Assembly (NCBI GenBank): GCA_026168455.1
Contig: CM047426.1
Location: 33,415,058 to 33,479,057 of the forward strand
DNA from: Theocolax elegans
Lineage: Eukaryota > Arthropoda > Insecta > Hymenoptera > Cerocephalidae
DNA length: 64,000 nucleotides
Direction of reading: 5' to 3'
A program made the position numbers and the translations under genes. The notes below the pieces were generated by a model. That model searched no databases. It was given only the letters and a program-made list of their open reading frames with translations, and was not told the origin of the DNA. Positions 24,301 to 38,103 of this stretch are shown here, in pieces; position 1 is the stretch's first letter; the number at the start of each line of letters is the position of its first letter.

Positions 24301-26554
24301 GAAGAGGAGGAGGCACCGCTGAGGAGGTGGCAGGTGAAGCAAGGAGGTGGGAGGCAACAGGCGGGATGCTACGAATCTACACACGTGCACACCCGACCGG
24401 CCGTCATTTGTCATCGCGGCTAATTTGCCAGGTTCTGAGATACGGTGACGCCTCTGACGCAGTCATTATTAAGATGCGAATTAGTAACAATTTGCGCCGG
24501 ATTTAGTCTGGACTTGAGCTGTTTATGACCGCGTCGGATTAGCCTTCCGGGACCTTCACGCGTTAATCAATATTACCCCGCTATACCATAGCCCCACCTC
24601 CTTCCCCTGCCCTTTCCGACCAGCCCCAGCCGCAGCGAACGACGTATGTACCTCCACCTTTCCATCGAAGACCAGCCGATTATTAAATTAATTGTTATCT
24701 CATATCTGACGTTTCTTCGAGATTAGGTGTGATCCTGATCCCTTCGTTAAGCGACGCTAGGACCCGGTTCATCCGATCGCTTGATTTCACACCATTTTCT
24801 ACATACGCTATACGCATAATCTCGATGAGCATACTTGGGGAATGATTACGACTATCGATTGGAAATTTGAGATACACCCTCCACTGCACGAATAGAAGGT
24901 TCTAAAAAAAAATATTATTAATTTATTGAGGTGGATGTCGGACTCAATAAATGGTCATTTTTAACAATTTTTTATAAACAAATGAATACATTTTTAAAAA
25001 TACTTGAGGCATGTTTTAAAAAATATACCCAAATTTTTCCAGATTTGTAAATCCATAATTTGATTACTACGTTTGGGTTGAAAGTTTATTCTTTTTTTGA
25101 CTATTAATTACCGACCAAAAATTATTCACTCAATTACTATTTAACAATGACTTTTTCTTTTAAAAACAAAAGTCAAGCCTTTCTTTATGTTTTAAATTAA
25201 TATCTTTATGATATGTTTCAGATTTTTAATTCAATATTTTAGATATAATTTTTGGATTGAAACGTGCAGATTCCTGTAATTTGGGTCCGATATCCTGTTA
25301 AGAGGCAAGCTTGACAAATAGTAAAAATTATTAATTTTTATAGGTTAAATTTATCAAATATATATATACTAAATATTAATAGATCTACTGTAAATTTTAC
25401 CTATAAATTTTTTTTTCTGCATGTAACTAATCAGAAAACTGACAAACTCAATTAATAGGGCCAACAACTCAGTTGAAGTACACCAAGAAAAGACGAATTT
25501 AACTTAAACAATAAATAACTACAAACAACTAAAAGTAAAACTGTGCCTTTTAGTTAATTTTTAACAAATAATTAAATAATTGCATTTATTTCTTAATATT
25601 TTTTTGTCAACAAAAAAATTTTATCTTTCTTGACAAGATGTAAAGTCAATATTTTATTATTAATTAATTTCGATACAGTTTATTTAATAATCGGACTATA
25701 GGCATCCTACTCTAAATATTTTGATACTACTTAATTTAAAGAATGAGCATTCACTTAAAAACTAGGAAGAAAAAGTTTAAAAGATAGTCATTATGTCTAT
25801 TTGATAAATTTTTTAAATGTCTATGAGTATCTCGAAAAAAGCATTTGGATAAATTTAACTTGGCTTCAGCCTTGACCTGTTTCCCACAAATGTAGATTAC
25901 AAAACTAAAATTAATAAAACAATTAATCACGATAAGCGTGTAAGTTATTATAAGGAAGAAATGAAAAAAATGAGTAGAATTAGTAAAGGTTCGTCAAAAA
26001 CGGCAGTAGAGCCGATAGGGCCGATAGGTAATAAATCAAGAAATAAAAGTCTTTAATAAAACTAATAACCTTGCGAAACATCGAGGTCCAAAATAGCAGC
26101 ATCGATGACAAATGTAGGTGGCAAGCGAATAAAGAAAGGACGTTGGTTGCAAGTTGGATTTGTTTCGGCAGGGGTGGAATAAAAAAGGAGGAATACATCG
26201 GAGTCGAAGGTAGGCGAACCAGGGGATCGAGAGGCACCGAGGGGTGGCATTATATTGCGGCTTGTCTCGCTTCAGAAACTTTGCACTGTGGTCGCGACCG
26301 AGCAGCGACACGGGTTCGAAAGAGGGCGGCGGTGGCGGCGGTGTCGGTGAAAGAGATGAGGGGGTGCGGCCGGACCTCTGAATGGTAGCATTCTTTACGA
26401 CCACCCCATGCAAAGATCGACCACGCGACGACGAACCATCTAATAAGCTTTGATACCGTTCAAGTCAATATTTCTAAACTAATCGACTAAATGGAAAAAG
26501 TAAAGTATTTAATTAGTAGACGCCTTATGAATAATTAGCTTGATGTATTTAAAT
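21353..26554. other. Non-coding stretch with purine-rich patches
   Basis: Holds a run of 12 G at 22571-22582 beside GA repeats, an (AGG)n purine patch at about 24287-24360, and an (AT)n run near 23817-23831. Bases 24900-25960 are very AT-rich and contain no recognisable element, though decayed repeat is likely. Bases 26090-26420 form a small GC-rich block. No gene is supported. Confidence 0.5.
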
Positions 26555-26729
26555 GAGAGAGAGAGAGAGAGAGAGAAAGTAATGAATTTTCGCGAGATGG
26601 TGGTATTGAATCGGGAGGGTGTGGAAAGACGAAAAGCGCGAGGGAAGAAGTGTTGGGGTTGGGGCGCATGTCCACGGCAAAGGAGAGAGAGAGAGAGAGA
26701 AAGAGAGAGGGAGAGAGAGGGAGAGAGAT
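26555..26729. repeat. Two (GA)n microsatellites
   Basis: A perfect (GA)n run at 26555-26578 and a longer interrupted one at 26682-26729. They account for the cluster of overlapping frames on both strands between 26509 and 26922. Confidence 0.9.
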
Positions 26730-27572
26730 GGCGTTTCTCTTTGGGTGTATGCGGAGGAACCACTGCACAATACCACGGCCCTCGACACGGCGTCCGAGCC
26801 GCAGCACTGGACGCGCCATTGTCTACTCTGAATGGGGTCTTGCAAGATTTATTTCGTATATTTCACTTGCCGTTTCAATGGCGATAGCGCACAAACATAC
26901 GTTACCGCGGAACGAACTTTGACGACTGACCTTTCTTGAATGCCGACACCGCAACTACGGAAACTCACTCTCGAGACGCTCAACAAAATTGATGTGTTTG
27001 CCGTAACCCCACCTCTCGGCTTTAATAGAGAAATTTCATTATTTAAATTTCGCACATTCGAGTTTATATATGGTTGTGTAAATGTGATTCTTCTCCCTTG
27101 TATGACTAATCTTGTAGGTAAAACCAATATTTTTTATTTTATTTAGGCATTCCCTTAGTTTACGTGCCTCTACTAATGAATCAGAACTTTACTTTTTAAT
27201 AAACTTTGCTTGCTTTTGATTTACAGTAAGGTATGTTTCAACTGCAATTATTTTGCTAATTGAATTTCCTAAAATTCTAACTACGGACAACGCGTTGCCA
27301 ATATATTGGATATCGGTATTAATTATATATAGTAAATATATCTGGCATTTAATACCCAATATATTGAGAACATTGAGCTAAACTATTACTATACTTATAT
27401 GTCGTCCAAACTAAGCAAGTAAAACCATGTAAAATAAAATAAATAATAAAAAATTAAAACAGTGACATTTAAGGAAATTCTTGACAACTAAGCTATTTAT
27501 TTGTATTCTGACAATAATTAATTGTAAGGTGATCACTCACGCTTGGTTAGGTATACCTGCCTAGTTTGATAA
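26730..27572. other. Non-coding stretch with a small inverted repeat
   Basis: At 27299-27366 CAATATATTGG with GGTATTAA is matched in inverse by TTAATACCCAATATATTG, with a 6-nt difference in one arm. Nothing else was recognised. Confidence 0.45.
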
Positions 27573-28580
27573 GGGCCTTGTCATGCACTTAATAAGGGTG
27601 CCGCCAATATCGTTACGGCACTATGATCGAGGTCTTACTTTCTAACATGAAAATAAAATCATTGAGTGGTAGTAACCAAAGGATATTTAAGAAGGCTATT
27701 CAAAATAAAAACCATAAACATATAATCACAAGTTTCATACTCGTTACAAAGTATATTTTATAATATATATGATATACCAAAAACTTAGGTATTAGTCAAT
27801 TGATCATATTTATTTATAATACATATTTATTTATTTAGATGAGCTTTTTTATCGCTTAATCTTTTTACTCATATTTTATATATGTGATTTAAATAACTTT
27901 AATCTGTATAAATGTAAAATAAATCCTTAATTCTATAGAAACATGTATTCATAATTGTTTAAAGAGGTTAAGAGAGTTTAAGAGAGGGGACCTTCCCCCT
28001 TGCCACGCACGGTGTTTCAAGCACCCTGTGGCTCCCCGCGCACCCGCCAAGTCATTATTTTTGTTTACGTTTTCATCAATTCCTCAGAAACTTATTCGTA
28101 AAACCTTAGTTTAGCTATTGCTCATAATTTTCTTAATATTGCATCTTTGATCCCTGCAGTTTTTTTATTTGCGTCACTGCATTTTTACAAGAATAACACC
28201 CTGTGTAAATGCATTTCATTTGCTTGTCGCCACAAAAGTCCATCTATATCACAATCTCCACCTTATAATTTTCATCGATATAAATATTCAAAAAATGCAT
28301 ACGATTTTCAAACACTTATATAAATAGTACGTTTCAATTTGCAGTTTTTTCTGCATACGAGTAACACTCGAACCTCTTTAATAGTATGAAAGTAATATTT
28401 AACTTACTTTAATAATTATATATATATATTCTTTCGAAGATGAGTTACTGTATATGTATCAAATTATTGAATTACAGGTTAGTTAATCAACCGCTACTAA
28501 CTGTCATTACTTCCAGGTGACCGTGGTTATCGTGCCGTGACGACCGCTGTAAGGTCTTAATTAAGGCATTTGACAAGGCC
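27573..28580. mobile_element. Probable old element with ~65-bp inverted termini
   Basis: Left terminus GGGCCTTGTCATGCACTTAA and right terminus, read on the minus strand, GGGCCTTGTCAAATGCCTTA continue to pair imperfectly for about 65 bp through a shared ACGGCAC block. The ~1-kb interior is AT-rich and has no frame. A further TTAAAGAGGTT motif occurs at about 27961 and in inverse at about 28373, perhaps a nested element. Divergence between the ends is high and no target duplication is visible. Confidence 0.4.
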
Positions 28581-28702
28581 CAAATATCCTTACTATATAT
28601 CGCTATTGAAAAATTTATTATTGGGTTCTGTCAAATATATAAATTGTAGGTTGAACATTTTGCCAATCACAAAGTTAGTACTCACAAGGAGAGAATGTCC
28701 TC

Positions 28703-29333
28703 TTTGGGAAACGAATTTATTTGAAAGTGTAGAATAAGATTTTTTCACCCAAATAAGAAGACTCGTGTCTCGGGATTTTAGTCCATGTATCCATGGATTA
28801 AGATATTCGACCTTTTTAAAAAAATCTAGAGGAAAAAGAACTTTACACTAATTAAGAAAACTTAAGTTCTCGTTTAATCTATAGCTATTAACCGGAAATG
28901 ACAAGAAATTCTCATCAAGAGCTCTTATTTGCACATTATTTTGATTGAATATCTTAAACTGTTTAAAAGTTATGTTTATTTAAAATATAGTTACACACTT
29001 ACGTTAATTTTTGTAGAAACGATGAAATTGACTTTTTGTCTTATTTTTCTAATAATTCTTTGATCAGACGTATCTTCTGTACAGTTTAACCAATACAAAC
29101 AAAAGAAGATCAAATAATAACACTTGATGCCAACTTCCTTCTCATTGTTAGATAGTACCTGAAAATTGAATATAACTTGCTTCAATTGGCGTAAAGACCG
29201 TTTTCGTAGATTTTTAAAAATCACGAATATCTTTACCTCTAAGGTCGATGGGATAAAACCCTGAGACACGGGTCTTCTTATTTGGGCCAAAAATCATGTT
29301 CCACAGTTTCAAGTAAATTCGTTGCCTAAAGGC
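28703..29333. mobile_element. Fold-back element, ~630 bp
   Basis: The left arm starts near TTTGGGAAACGAATTTATTT, and the right arm is its diverged inverse ending near AAATTCGTTGCCTAAAG. A second well-matched block, CCCAAATAAGAAGAC followed by CGTGTCTC, is at about 28748 and in inverse at about 29286. Pairing fades toward the centre. The frame at 28991-29290 is simply the right half read on the minus strand. The superfamily is unknown and the copy looks old. Confidence 0.65.
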
Positions 29334-31029
29334 TATATTATTTATAATGGTATCTTAATGCTGTATTTCCAAAATTGCTAATGTTAAAATCGAACCCAAC
29401 AATAACTAAAGTCTATTGTACATTATTTCTAATCAAATTATAATAGTGCAAGTAACAGAATTTAATGTTAATTATCTTTATGATTGTAACGAATAATTTA
29501 TTTTCGTAAAATGTATATTTTACTAAAACAGCGAAAAGTTCGTATTTTTTCAAGAATTTAACCATTCTGTCATTTGTTGACGCCTATTTGAATAAAATAA
29601 TCCCTAAGTATATAAACTGAAAGTATAATATTAATGAGAGTTGATCTAATCCATGTCCCCTGAAGTTATAATAAAAGCAAACCTACAGCCCTTTGTACGT
29701 CAAAGCTAGAATCCTGTAGAATATAAATGGACAATTTCAATCAGTCGATGATGTTTTCCTCTCTAACTTGCGAGATGAGTATAGCAAACGTGACGAATCT
29801 GAAAGGATGTAAATTTCATTAGTGCACGAGGATCCGAGTAAAAAAAGGACGAATTGCCCATTCGTCTATGAAAAATGGGCCGCATAAATATTTATGATGC
29901 TTGGAAAAAATATTAATGGAGATTTACGTCGCTTTACACGGGCGCGCGCAGTGTATTGTGGTCGAAGGGGTCGAGCGTACTAAAACTTTTTCCACGATAT
30001 TAGCCGCACCGGCGTAAAACATTACACGTGCAAAATAACTCTTCAACTCTGTAAGAAGTGCAAATACGTTATGGAAAATTAAGTTTGCAGTTTTTCCGGT
30101 CCAGCCGAATAAGGGGACAATGTATACGCGTTATATCACCCAGTCATCATTTACCAAAAAACGAAAGATTTTCATTCGCGAGGATGATGGTTCCTCTACG
30201 TACAATTAAAATACCAATTACACGAGATAAAGAATACCGAAGGGTCTCCAATAAAATTAGCATGAGTCTGTGTTTCTTCGGTAGGTAATAACAGTCCTTA
30301 TCGTAGTCACAAATTAAAAATAATTATTTTTTAAGCCGAATCCTTAATCAAGGAGCGCCGTAACGAAGAAAACGGCCCAACATTATATCACCGATGAGAT
30401 TCTTGTCAATGAGTTATTGGCGTCTTCTTACCGATGTCGGAGCTCCCCCCTCTCTTTATTGCGTCTCAACCCTTTTTTTTAACCAAGTTCTTTCGCCGTG
30501 TAAAGAAGGGAGCCGACGCCGTCTACCACCAACCCCAAGGGTCTCCTGAAAACCCTTTTATAAGCCTTCAGATAATCGAAAAACGCAGATCCACGCGAGC
30601 GCGGATACACTTAAGCGGCTTTTGATTTATGCCAGTCGTTAAAGATAAATAGGACATTGTTAAACTCCCGTTGAATATTGCATAAGTTTTATCGATTCGT
30701 AATTCCGAGGGTGAGATGAAATTTTCATTTTTATCTGTGACTACCACTCAAATAACATTATGCAAAATTGATGATTATCACTTTCTTCGTTATGCTTCTT
30801 AACAATTGCCTTCGCGACGATTAATCAACGGGAGATGAATATTTTCTTAACGTTTTGGGAATTTGTATTTGAAATAATATGTACGGGAAAATATAATCGC
30901 GCGAAACAATAAGAAGACCGCGGCTTTTCCCTATCTTGTTCCGCGGCATTAGACTGCTTATTTATAGGTCTTCATTGAGATAAAGAACGAATGGTTGAGA
31001 ACGAGGAAGGTAGGAGAGGGGAACGGCGA
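29334..31029. other. Non-coding stretch
   Basis: AT-rich to about 29900, then a more balanced block. No coding signature, RNA gene or repeat was recognised. Confidence 0.5.
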
Positions 31030-31050
31030 GGGGGGGAGGGGAGGGGAGGG
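31030..31050 (+). other. G-quadruplex candidate
   Basis: Four G runs of 7, 4, 4 and 3 are separated by single A residues, followed by GA repeats. Single-nucleotide loops between G runs are the most favourable arrangement for a parallel quadruplex. The motif lies in a GC-rich purine block with no supported gene beside it. Confidence 0.75.
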
Positions 31051-31485
31051 AGAGAAAGAGAGAAAGAGAGATAGCATTCGCACTCGCAAAACAGGACGCA
31101 ATTATTTTCACGACGGTTTTTCCGTGGTGGTTCTCCCTGCCTGCCCTCGAGAAAGCCCTCTTCTCAATTCCCCTCTTTCTCCCGCCCAAGATTTCCGAGT
31201 CGTCGCGCGGTAGAACCATTGCGAGTAAAAAAACCGTCAAATAAATTTCGATACCGATTTCCTCTAGTTCCCAGAAAAAAAACGAACGAAAATAAGGGAT
31301 CAACCCTTTCTCTTTGCAATTCAAGATCTTCTCGCCGGGCATTTCGCACGTTCTTTTCTTTATTCATTCGGGATTAAACTCTCAAACGCTTGCCGATCTC
31401 CAGCTCGTGAAAAAAAGAGACTCTCTGTCTTCCCCGAATAGAGTCCCTGTCGTTTCTAACCCCGTTCGAAAGAAGTCATGGGTCT
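31051..31485. other. Non-coding stretch
   Basis: GC-moderate sequence with GA repeats at its left edge. Frames on both strands overlap throughout, and none resembles a known protein. Confidence 0.45.
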
Positions 31486-31523
31486 CCATTAATTACCATT
31501 CCGAACTAAATGGTAATTAATGG
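31486..31523. promoter_or_regulatory. Perfect palindrome with TAATTA homeodomain cores
   Basis: CCATTAATTACCATT is followed by an 8-nt spacer and its exact inverse AATGGTAATTAATGG. A third TGGTAATGAATGG copy follows directly. TAATTA is the core site of many homeodomain proteins, and paired inverted cores are typical of dimer binding. The regulatory role is inferred only from the motif. Confidence 0.4.
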
Positions 31524-34500
31524 TAATGAATGGTCTTTTCTCACTTTTCGCGATAACGTTCTTTTAGCGCCTTGACTTTTTACTTCTGCTTTGTTTAAGT
31601 GTGGGAGAGCTATCTATTAACATTACTTTTATTCAAGCGAGGCATCTTATTATATCCGTAATTGTAAGTCATATTTATAGTTTTCACGAACCTATAGGCT
31701 CAGAAGTATGAACATAATTTAACTATCATTTTGATATTTCAAATCACTTTCAATCACGTACGGTTCAGTTCAAGTATAATCATGCAAAATCATTTATAAG
31801 GATATTGAATTAGAACTATGCGAACTAATAAACAAGTATAGCAATTAATTAATTTGAGGAATGAAGAGGATAAATAACAAGGATAAAATTTGAATTATTT
31901 ATGTGTTTGTGAGAAACAATATAAATTGATTTGCATAGGTACGGGTATGTTATTGAAGAGATAAAATGATTTGATTCCGCGAAATGAAATATAATGGAAG
32001 CCGCATAAGAGACGTGGCAAAGCAAACGCTAAGCCGGAATATCATAAAGTAGCCATTGAAGCAAACACATTGCGCTGTGAATTTTAATATCACGGTGAAC
32101 CCGAGAAAGGAGATAATAGACACGAGACAGAGACAGGAGAGAGAGAGAGAGAGAGTGAGAGAGGGGCGGAGGGGGAGGGGGAGATGGAGAGTAGTGAAAT
32201 TCAGTACGCCTTCGGGTAGGTCGAAATGTCGGACTAGAAATTGAATGCGTGCGCGGGTCCTGCGAAAAGGGTTTGTCGCCAGTCACGGCCGCGGACGTTA
32301 TATGATCGCAGAATAGGGAAATAGTCGAGGAGCTCGAACCGGCTGGGTTTTCGGAGCAACCCCCGCGGATACGCGCACCTCTCCATTGTCCCGTGAACTT
32401 CGCAACAACTTTGCGCTCACGCCCGGAAAACGCTTGGTCTCTTCCGAGGACGAGCGGCGCTACGTAACCTTTTGTAGTACGAACTCGACCTCACTCCTGT
32501 CATCACTCTTGGCTACTTTGAACATTTTTCTTGAATCGACCGAGATGAGTTTGCCGATTCACTTGCATTCCCATAGTTATGCTCCTTTGTTGAGAAACAC
32601 AGATATATGATATATGGATTGTTGTTGAGTCAATTATGAACACTCGAACGAGTTTATGTAAATTCAAACATGGGGATAATACTAATAATAGTAACTAAAT
32701 GTATTTGTTTCTGTATTAAGATTATATTCAACGGGAGTAACTAATTCACTTCTATCGCTGTTTTCAAACTTGATAATGTGGAATAATTTTCGAGGTTTTG
32801 TATTGCTCTAGATGCAAGTTCAATTTGTTAAATATACTAAAACTACTACGAATTCGGCAAGGAAATTAAAATAATTAGCTATATAGAAAATATAATTATT
32901 GGCGTAAAATAGATTGTAATTATTAATCGATAGAATTTGTAATTGTACAACTATATTTTGAGAATGAGGGAAATAATCTTTTCAAGTAGCGAGCGATATA
33001 TGTACAATACTTGAAAACGGGCGTCAAGTTTTTAGTTAACTGAAAATAGTTGAAGATGCCTTTCTACACGTTTTAAAGTTACAAAATTGGAGTAGGGAGC
33101 GAGGGAGAAACGGAGAGCAAAAGAGAGAGAAAGAGAGAGAGAGAGGGCGAGAGTAAGCTTGGCGAATTGCAAAAATACGCCTGGCGGATGAGAATAAGGT
33201 GCAGAGAGACTGCAAAAGTTTTGACGGTAGCTTAAACAGTTGCGCGAACTCTCACCAGATGTCAGCATCGACCAGCCGCGTAGGGAAACGAAGCTGCCCG
33301 AATTTTTGCAGAAACCCCATCGTAAACGTCGGTAGGTAAGAAAGCAGGGGAATCCGTCACCACGAAAATACGATCTGTCGTAAAACAAAGGGTGAGCAAG
33401 AGGATGGAGCTGGGTGCAAGGGTTAAACGGGTAGGAAAACTGGTTGGACGTGTACGACATAGACTGGACACAGGAGAAGGTGCCACACGACAGTTTAAGA
33501 GGGGGCGTATAAGACGAGACTGACCTCGGGTAGCAACCCCTCTCCCCCCCCCCCTCCTCATTTATACTCTATTACCACTACATTAGTCTACACCCGGGGA
33601 TTTATGATACTGCGCTTTAAGTCCCCGTTTCAGCAATTCCCGACGTAAGCTGTCGTAAAGTTACTAGGCAATCCAAGCATACGCACCTTATTTGCCTATA
33701 ATCGAATTAATTTACGCGAATATCGGACTTTCGTACTTTTAGCTATATCGAACGAGATAATAGCTATATACAGCCAAAATTTTAATCCGAGTTTTCCGTA
33801 AACTGGGCGCGAGCATGCGTAATTCGGGAATATAATTCCGCGAGTAGCTCGCAATTTACCCGGGGAATTTTTAATTCGATCGATAAGTACTTTCGAGACT
33901 GTTTCACCCAGGGTAATTGCGAATTATGATAATTGTACCGAATTAAATGGCGTCGAGAGGAAAAACGTCGGTGATGGGGTAAAAGGAGAAACAAGGGAGA
34001 GGGAGAGAAAGAGAACGGCACGAAAGAAACGACGGGGACCTTTTTGACTTTTTGCTTCCGGTTGCCCGGGACCTACCCCGCGAGCGTTTAATTACCGCTA
34101 TCTAGCGAAGCGTTTCGCAGCTCGCGACTCACTCCGGAATCGCATGGCCGATGTAAATTACCCGCGCGACCGACAAGACTCCCCGTGCTTTTATCTTCTT
34201 TATCGCTCGAGTATTTTACCGGTTATTTTTTCCGTTAGCGCAAGCCAGAGCCGCGCGATACAACACACGGAACAGACGGGACGATGCTATACCGCAGAAA
34301 CCAAATTAGCTTGGGCTTAAATGAGAAAATTTTTAATTATGCCTTATCGAAAAGTAATCTTCCCTTCTTCGCAAACCCAAGATCAACGCGCAGCTCCCTT
34401 GCGCGCCAATATTTTATATTTATGCCCCTCTTTTCTCTCACTTTTTTCTTCCTTTTTATCAAATTAACCGACTGTCCTTAGTCGCAAGACAGACATATCG

Positions 34501-37394
34501 CGTGATTCCTTCGTGTTATTGTTGTTTCGAAAGTTATTCCGATAAGACTATTCGCATGATTAACGTATCGTGTAACTGCTTTCTAGCTATATCCCATTTG
34601 AAAGTATTGACAGGTTTGCGGTATATGCCAATTATATTTTTTCATGAGCAGTTTCGAGCGGTTACTTGATATCAATCTTCACTTGAACACACACACACAC
34701 ACACACACATCTATTGGAATGCTTTAAAATAACAATGCCGCAAAATTATTGATTATACGTAATGGAAAATCAATTTTTAATCAGTCTTAGAAACCCTAAA
34801 TAGTTAGCTATGAACGTCTGAAAATAATTTAGTTTCTTCAACGTTCTATCACATCTGATTTTTATGAAATGTTCAAAATTCATTGAAAATCTAATAAAGT
34901 AAATAAGTAAATCGTTTAAAAAAAGCAACCCAAAACAAAAACAATAAACTACTCGACCAACAAGATTTTCTTCAGGAAATTAGAAAGATAAATTCTGAAT
35001 CCACAAGAATCTCGCGTAGAAAAAAAATGATAAAGGCCGAAGCAATCTGCCAAATTAGCGGAGAACATCGTAGCGCCAGAGAAAAATATATTCTCGCGGC
35101 CTGAAAATATGAGTTCGTAAAATTTCGGTTTTAAGAGAGAACGAAGGGAGATGGACGCACTCGAGGTATCTCTCGCGTACGGGTCTAAATTCGCACGCGC
35201 ACGCCCGTGGAAGAATATTAAAACTCCGGTACGTTTTACGGCATGGCCGAGCCGTCGATGATAGGATAAATAATTCAGCGTGTTTCGCGGGTGGGGCCTT
35301 ATTAGTTCGTAGGAGCCATAAAAAAAACTTATTACTTACGCGGTACGCGAAAAATTCAGTTACGCTTTTCGAGGGCAAGTGTCGAGATACATCGAAAACC
35401 TGGTGATGGTTCAACATTAACAATTCAAGGCTAACGCTCGTCAGTCCGTGAACGGCTCTTATACCCTCGATCGTTCTTGGTGCGTGGCCCGAGCCCGTTC
35501 GCGTGCTCCCGAACGTTATCGAATAATGGGCCGATATATGCCAACGATGAGGGGAGAGAACAAGGTATGGGGGGAGGCTCGAATGGCCCTGCGATCGTTC
35601 GCATTTCTTTTATGGATATCGATAATTGATTCCGGCTGTAACGATCCCGAGAATGGTATACGGATTGCTTAGCGAATTATCTTATCGTTCTTTACCCTTT
35701 TTATTTCTAGTAACGTGACACATTTATTGGATATCGCCAGTTATCATTCATTTCTATCGTGTTATTCAGTCTTCAGCGAATTTTACACTGCCTAGACTAT
35801 ATTGTATTGGAATTGTAAAATATTATTCTATAGTTATCAAGATATATTTTACTTTATCTCCTCACACTTAGCTTCAGAAATAAAATATTTATAAATCTTT
35901 GAGAGTATAATTATTATAAATAATAAATTTATATATACGCTATTAATTTATTTAAAAAATAAATTACGTACATGCATACACTTTTATATCACGTACACTA
36001 AGATAAATTATAATCAAAAATATGTACGTGTTACGATTTTACTTGTATGATACGTAATTTATTCATTTTATTTTATTATTAGGGAGTTATATTAATACTA
36101 TCATATTTGTAAAAAAATATTTTTTGTCATAATGAATTAATATTATATTTCCATATTAAACTATTTCTTGAATTAAATAAATAAAAATGGCGTATTATAT
36201 AATAAAAAAAAACTTATTTGAATAAAGAAAGCTCCGATATCCTCTTAAAAAATATTCTTCGTGTATGTATGTGTTAATAAAAAATAACAGAGTACCGCCC
36301 CTGCGGAGTAAAAAGAATAACATATCAGTGGAGCATCCAGAACCGCAATCGAACTGAAAATACGAGGAGGAACGTCTAGTACGCCTGAGAGCGAGCTGCG
36401 CGAGAGTACCCGCTAGTTTCGGGTTTGCCGTGTAGCAGGCGCGAGGAGCTACTTACGGTAGCAGCCTGATCCGAGACACAGAATATAAAATGTAAGGGAA
36501 AAAATTTCGCCTAGAGCGTTGAGATGCGCGGTAAAAAAGAGAAGCGACTCGTGAAACGATCCATAGCCATTTAGAAGTTTTAATAACATTACGATATCTA
36601 TATGTATATAACCGAGGATAAGCAGAGGAAAAAAAGGAGCCGAGAGGAAGAAATAAAATCGACGGGAGCGGTAGCTTTTTCTGTCGTTGCAGGAGGAGGG
36701 GGCGAGTGCCTTTTTTCGTACTCTCGGAGTCGCGAGTCGCTTTGGTGCTCTTGGGAACCGTCGGGAACCATCGCAAGAAGAAAGTTTATAAAATATTTAA
36801 AAGTACGGAAACGTCTTCTATCGCCCGGGGCGATAAATTTCCACTTACATTTTATTTTCGTTTCGCCGTGTTCGTTCGTTTCGCCACGCTCCGCGCCGCT
36901 GAAAACGAACGAGGAAGAAAAGCGAAGAGACGAGGCGACCGTAGAAAAACACCAAGATGGATGTACCCGTAAGGGGTGGCTATAGAGAGGAAGGCGCACC
37001 TCCACGGTATAAATATTATCAATATATTAACGATTCCACACTCCTCAAACTCGTTGTCTCATTAAACTTTATTCGTTGTGTGCTAAGGTTTTTATTCGTT
37101 TCATCAAAATCGATAGATTGCTTATATAAATTATTCTATAAGTGTTTCTTATCAACTTTTCCATTTTAATTTATGATACTTTAAAGTTTCTACACTATAA
37201 GGATACTCTTAGTTGAAAGATGTATAACACGCATTTAAGGGAATGTCGGAGTCATCTACAAAAATGACGCTTACCGATATTTCGTACTTTTCGTTATCGT
37301 AACAAATGTGTGATGACAACAATAATTATGTAAAAATCAAAAACCAATTTAAATAGCGAAAAATGCTATATACGATTTTGTAATTAGCTACGAC
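31524..37394. other. Non-coding stretch with several microsatellites
   Basis: Contains (GA)n at 32137-32160 and 33122-33147, a run of about 12 C at 33544-33555, and (AC)n at 34687-34709. Bases 33040-34620 and 36290-37010 are GC-richer blocks with CpG, and 35790-36250 is very AT-rich. Frames in the GC-rich blocks overlap on both strands. No gene is supported. Confidence 0.5.
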
Positions 37395-38059
37395 ATCCCC
37401 TTAAATCATATCGTTTACTAAAAACTTAGAAACAACGAACTAGTATCAAAAAGCACTATTGTATCATGTTTATAATTAGTAGAACTGTATAAAAATAGTA
37501 ATATGATAAATATATAGTTATTTCTATTTATAATACATACAATTTTTTTAATTTTTATTCCTTTATTATGGCTATTTGAATACAAATGATTATGTATGAA
37601 GAATTCTATAAAGCCGTATTTTCTCATTAATATCAATCTATTTACATTTTCACCGACCATAATATCATAGAAACTATTTATAAACCAATTATATCTCAAC
37701 AAAAATGCATGTATGCATACTCTTTTGAATGAATACTGTAAAACATTCCATCGGTAAAGCAATGCAAGTACGCTGAACAAAAACTAAGCCTCACAAAGTC
37801 AACTTGATGAAGCACGGAATATCCTCTACACACGGTAAACATTTCACGGTTCGCGAAGTTACGAAAGAGCGGCGGGCCGATATCTAATTTGCCGGAGTTA
37901 CGGGAACCGTAATGCGGAAGCCGTAATAGAACGCATCGATTCCCATCGCGCGGCAAATAAGAGCTTCCCAGGTTGTGGCTCGAAGTTCCCCATCTCTCTC
38001 GCTCTCTCCCTCTCTGTACACTCGAGGATTACAAGGGATCGTACGCCTAGTCAAGAGAG

Positions 38060-38103
<44 letters not shown>

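Noticed and set aside
24900..25960. Long AT-rich tract as a decayed transposon
   Set aside because: I could find no paired termini, coding remnant or internal repeat.
32163..32181. G-rich patch as a quadruplex
   Set aside because: Only three runs have three or more G, so a four-stranded structure is marginal.
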